Below, one piece after another: positions 32,396 to 34,263 of a stretch of DNA of 34,263 nucleotides (positions are counted from its first letter, which is position 1; the number at the start of each line of letters is the position of its first letter). The translations under genes were made by a program, and so were the position numbers. The stretch lies in the NCBI GenBank assembly GCA_017520675.1, contig JAFXFG010000008.1, positions 1 through 34,263 on the forward strand. Reading direction: 5' to 3'. The notes under the pieces were generated by a model, which worked only from the letters and a program-made list of their open reading frames with translations, was not told where the DNA came from and ran no database searches. The stretch comes from Alphaproteobacteria bacterium. GTDB lineage: Bacteria > Pseudomonadota > Alphaproteobacteria > Rs-D84.

Positions 32396-33464
32396 CTGTG
32401 GGATTGTTGGTCTGCCAAATGTTGGTAAATCAACTTTGTTTAATGCATTGACACAAAGCGCGGCAGCAGATGCGCAAAATTATCCTTTTTGCACGATTGA
32501 GCCTAATACAGGCCGCGTTGTCGTGCCAGATGAAACTTTACACGAACTGGCACGTGTTGCAGGTTCACAAAAAATTATACCAACACAACTGGAAATCGTT
32601 GATATCGCAGGATTGGTTAAAGGTGCATCAAGTGGTGAAGGATTAGGAAATAAATTCTTGGGGAATATCCTGTCAACTGATGCAATTATTCATGTCGTGC
32701 GTTGCTTTGAAAATGATGATATAGTCCATGTAAATGGCCGTATAGACCCAATTGCTGATATTGAAACGATTGAAACAGAATTGATGTTAGCAGATATTGA
32801 AAGTCTGGAAAAACAAATTAAAAATCTGGAAAAAAAAGCGCGCGGTCTGGATAAAGAGGCAGCAAAGTTATTGTCTGATGCGATTGCAATAAAGACTAAT
32901 CTTGAAAAATCAATACCTGCACGCGATTGCGGTATTGATGCCCATCCTTTTAATTTACTGACTGCCAAGCCTGTTATTTATGTGTGTAATGTTGAAGAAT
33001 CTGCTGCAGCAAGTGGTAATAAGTATTCTGATATGGTTGTAGAAAAATTCGGTAAAGTTGCAGATGTTTTGGTTATTTCTTCTAAGATTGAAATGGAAAT
33101 ATCGCAAATCGTTGATTTAGACGAAAGAAAAATGTTTCTGGATGATTTAGGATTGACTGAATCTGGACTGGATAAGGTTATTAAAACAGGTTATAAAACA
33201 CTGGGGTTGCAGACATACTATACAATCGGCCCAAAAGAAGCACACGCATGGACAATTACTGTTGGGATGACTGCACCACAGGCCGCAGGTAAAATACATA
33301 CTGATTTTGAACGCGGATTTATTAGGGCAGAAGTTATTACACCATCTGACTTTATCGCACTGGGGGGCGAGGTCGCAGTTAAAGAAGCCGGAAAAATGCG
33401 CCTGGTCGGTCGTGATTATGTTATGAATAATGGCGATATTTGTCATTTCTTGTTTAATACATAA
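32385..33464 (+). CDS. ychF: Redox-regulated ATPase YchF (Obg family)
   Basis: Ribosome-associated Obg-family nucleotide hydrolase with preference for ATP. 359 residues, near the usual 363. P-loop GLPNVGKST at residues 9-17, IVDIAGLVKGASSGEGLGNKFL as the G3 region, and NVEE in place of the GTP-specific NKxD, as expected for YchF. A central coiled coil (about 125-170) and a C-terminal TGS domain (about 275-359, TYYTIGPKEAHAWTI) are present. AAGGA precedes the ATG; the gene is divergent from the SufD-like gene. Confidence 0.97.
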   Translation: MGFNCGIVGLPNVGKSTLFNALTQSAAADAQNYPFCTIEPNTGRVVVPDETLHELARVAGSQKIIPTQLEIVDIAGLVKGASSGEGLGNKFLGNILSTDAIIHVVRCFENDDIVHVNGRIDPIADIETIETELMLADIESLEKQIKNLEKKARGLDKEAAKLLSDAIAIKTNLEKSIPARDCGIDAHPFNLLTAKPVIYVCNVEESAAASGNKYSDMVVEKFGKVADVLVISSKIEMEISQIVDLDERKMFLDDLGLTESGLDKVIKTGYKTLGLQTYYTIGPKEAHAWTITVGMTAPQAAGKIHTDFERGFIRAEVITPSDFIALGGEVAVKEAGKMRLVGRDYVMNNGDICHFLFNT

Positions 33465-33494
33465 ACATTGTAAAGAAAAGAAAAGGAAAGGAAT

Positions 33495-34046
33495 ATGAAC
33501 TTTATAAAAACAGCACTTGATGGCGTTATTATTGTTGAACCACGTGTTTTTACAGATTCACGTGGATACTTCTTTGAAAGTTATAACGAGGCAGAATTTA
33601 AACAAAACGGGATTCTTAATAATTTTATTCAAGATAATCAATCTAAGTCTTGTTATGGGGTTATTCGCGGACTGCATTGCCAAACGGGTGAACACGCACA
33701 AGCAAAATTAGTGCGGGTATTGCAAGGGCGCGTTCTGGATGTCGCAGTTGATTTTAGACCAGATTCACCAAACTTTGGTAAGTATGTCGCAGTGGAACTA
33801 AGCGATGAAAACAATAGACAATTATTTATACCGCGCGGTTTTTTACATGGCTTTTCGGTGCTGTCTGATACGGCAGTTTTTGCATATAAATGCGATAACT
33901 TGTATGCGCCACATTCTGAATTAGGAATCGCATTTGATGATGAAGATATCGGTATAGATTGGCAAATACCTGCCGATAAAATAATAATTTCCGATAAAGA
34001 TAAAAATAATAAAAGGCTGAAAGATGTTATTGATAACAGGTTGTAA
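33495..34046 (+). CDS. rfbC: dTDP-4-dehydrorhamnose 3,5-epimerase
   Basis: Converts dTDP-4-keto-6-deoxyglucose to the L-lyxo form for dTDP-L-rhamnose, used in surface polysaccharide. 183 residues, a normal length. DSRGYFFESYN (21-31), RGLHCQ (58-63, with catalytic H61; most homologues have RGLHYQ, so Cys62 replaces Tyr), VAVDFRPDSPNFG, and IPRGFLHGFSVLSD are all present. AAGGAA precedes the ATG. rfbD begins 23 bases inside its end. Confidence 0.95.
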   Translation: MNFIKTALDGVIIVEPRVFTDSRGYFFESYNEAEFKQNGILNNFIQDNQSKSCYGVIRGLHCQTGEHAQAKLVRVLQGRVLDVAVDFRPDSPNFGKYVAVELSDENNRQLFIPRGFLHGFSVLSDTAVFAYKCDNLYAPHSELGIAFDDEDIGIDWQIPADKIIISDKDKNNKRLKDVIDNRL

Positions 34047-34263
34047 TGGACAATTGGGACGATGCCTTGCGGATTTATTGACAGATGCAATTTGCACAGA
34101 TGTAAAAACACTGGATATTACAAATGCAGATGAAGTTAATAAATTTGTTAAAGACAACAACATTGATTTGATTATTAATTGTGCGGCCTATACAGCGGTT
34201 GATATGGCACAGAGCGATTCTTTGAATGCAAAACAAATCAATGTTGATGGGCCAAAAAATTTA
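34024..34263 (+). CDS. rfbD: dTDP-4-dehydrorhamnose reductase, N-terminal part (3' end outside window)
   Basis: Last enzyme of dTDP-L-rhamnose synthesis. 80 residues are visible from the ATG at 34024, and the frame is open to the window end. The Rossmann glycine motif is GCNGQLG (residues 6-12), followed by LDITNADEV and NCAAYTAVDMAQSD, whose usual form is NAAAYTAVDKAE; the Cys is a small variation. Overlap with rfbC points to one operon that continues to the right, probably with rfbB and rfbA. Confidence 0.9.
   Translation, partial: MLLITGCNGQLGRCLADLLTDAICTDVKTLDITNADEVNKFVKDNNIDLIINCAAYTAVDMAQSDSLNAKQINVDGPKNL

Overview
The window is a gene-dense, AT-rich stretch of bacterial chromosome. 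It fits an alphaproteobacterium with a compact, probably host-associated genome. The reasons are an alphaproteobacterial-type SspB ClpXP adaptor next to recF, an rsmG-parA-parB cluster with a parS-like site, very short intergenic gaps, many 4-23 bp gene overlaps, and several core proteins that are shorter than usual (GpsA, DnaG, a SufD-like protein). The taxonomic call is inference from gene content. The window is cut at both ends, inside metG on the left and rfbD on the right.

Layout, left to right. metG (partial), an unknown gene and queH form a tRNA-related operon. A putative exported protein (minus strand) and an unknown membrane-anchored protein (plus strand) then flank a 389 bp gap; the gap holds a candidate structured RNA and a consensus promoter. 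Next come gpsA and a TPR protein (minus strand), then rsmG, parA and parB (plus strand), and mreB facing parB. rnpA-yidD and accB-accC follow on the plus strand. A small HTH gene and a 750 bp region come next; the region carries three tandem copies of an undescribed structured RNA, then tRNA-Val. rpmI-rplT-pheS-pheT run on the minus strand, divergent from a long plus-strand series mreC-mreD-mrdA-rodA-topA-dnaG (cell elongation, topology, replication priming). macA and tolC (minus strand) face dnaG. tRNA-Cys, recF and sspB follow, then a short SufD-like gene (minus strand), ychF, and the start of a dTDP-rhamnose cluster (rfbC, rfbD).

The most interesting region is 14178-14880. It has three minus-strand RNA units of about 165-175 nt, each with its own promoter, a 23-bp dyad over the -35 box that is identical in all three, its own Rho-independent terminator, and compensatory base changes between copies in several helices. 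The array ends just upstream of a 61-residue HTH gene that has no obvious promoter of its own. A second, unrelated structured RNA (about 3529-3790, minus strand) has the same layout: promoter, folded RNA, terminator, then an ORF without its own promoter. A genome-specific palindrome family with an ACCGGC/GCCGGT core makes up nearly all intergenic terminators here, and two copies appear to sit in frame inside the SufD-like gene.

Stretches over 300 bp without a protein gene are 3504-3892 (structured RNA plus divergent promoters) and 14153-14904 (the triple RNA array plus the tRNA-Val promoter).
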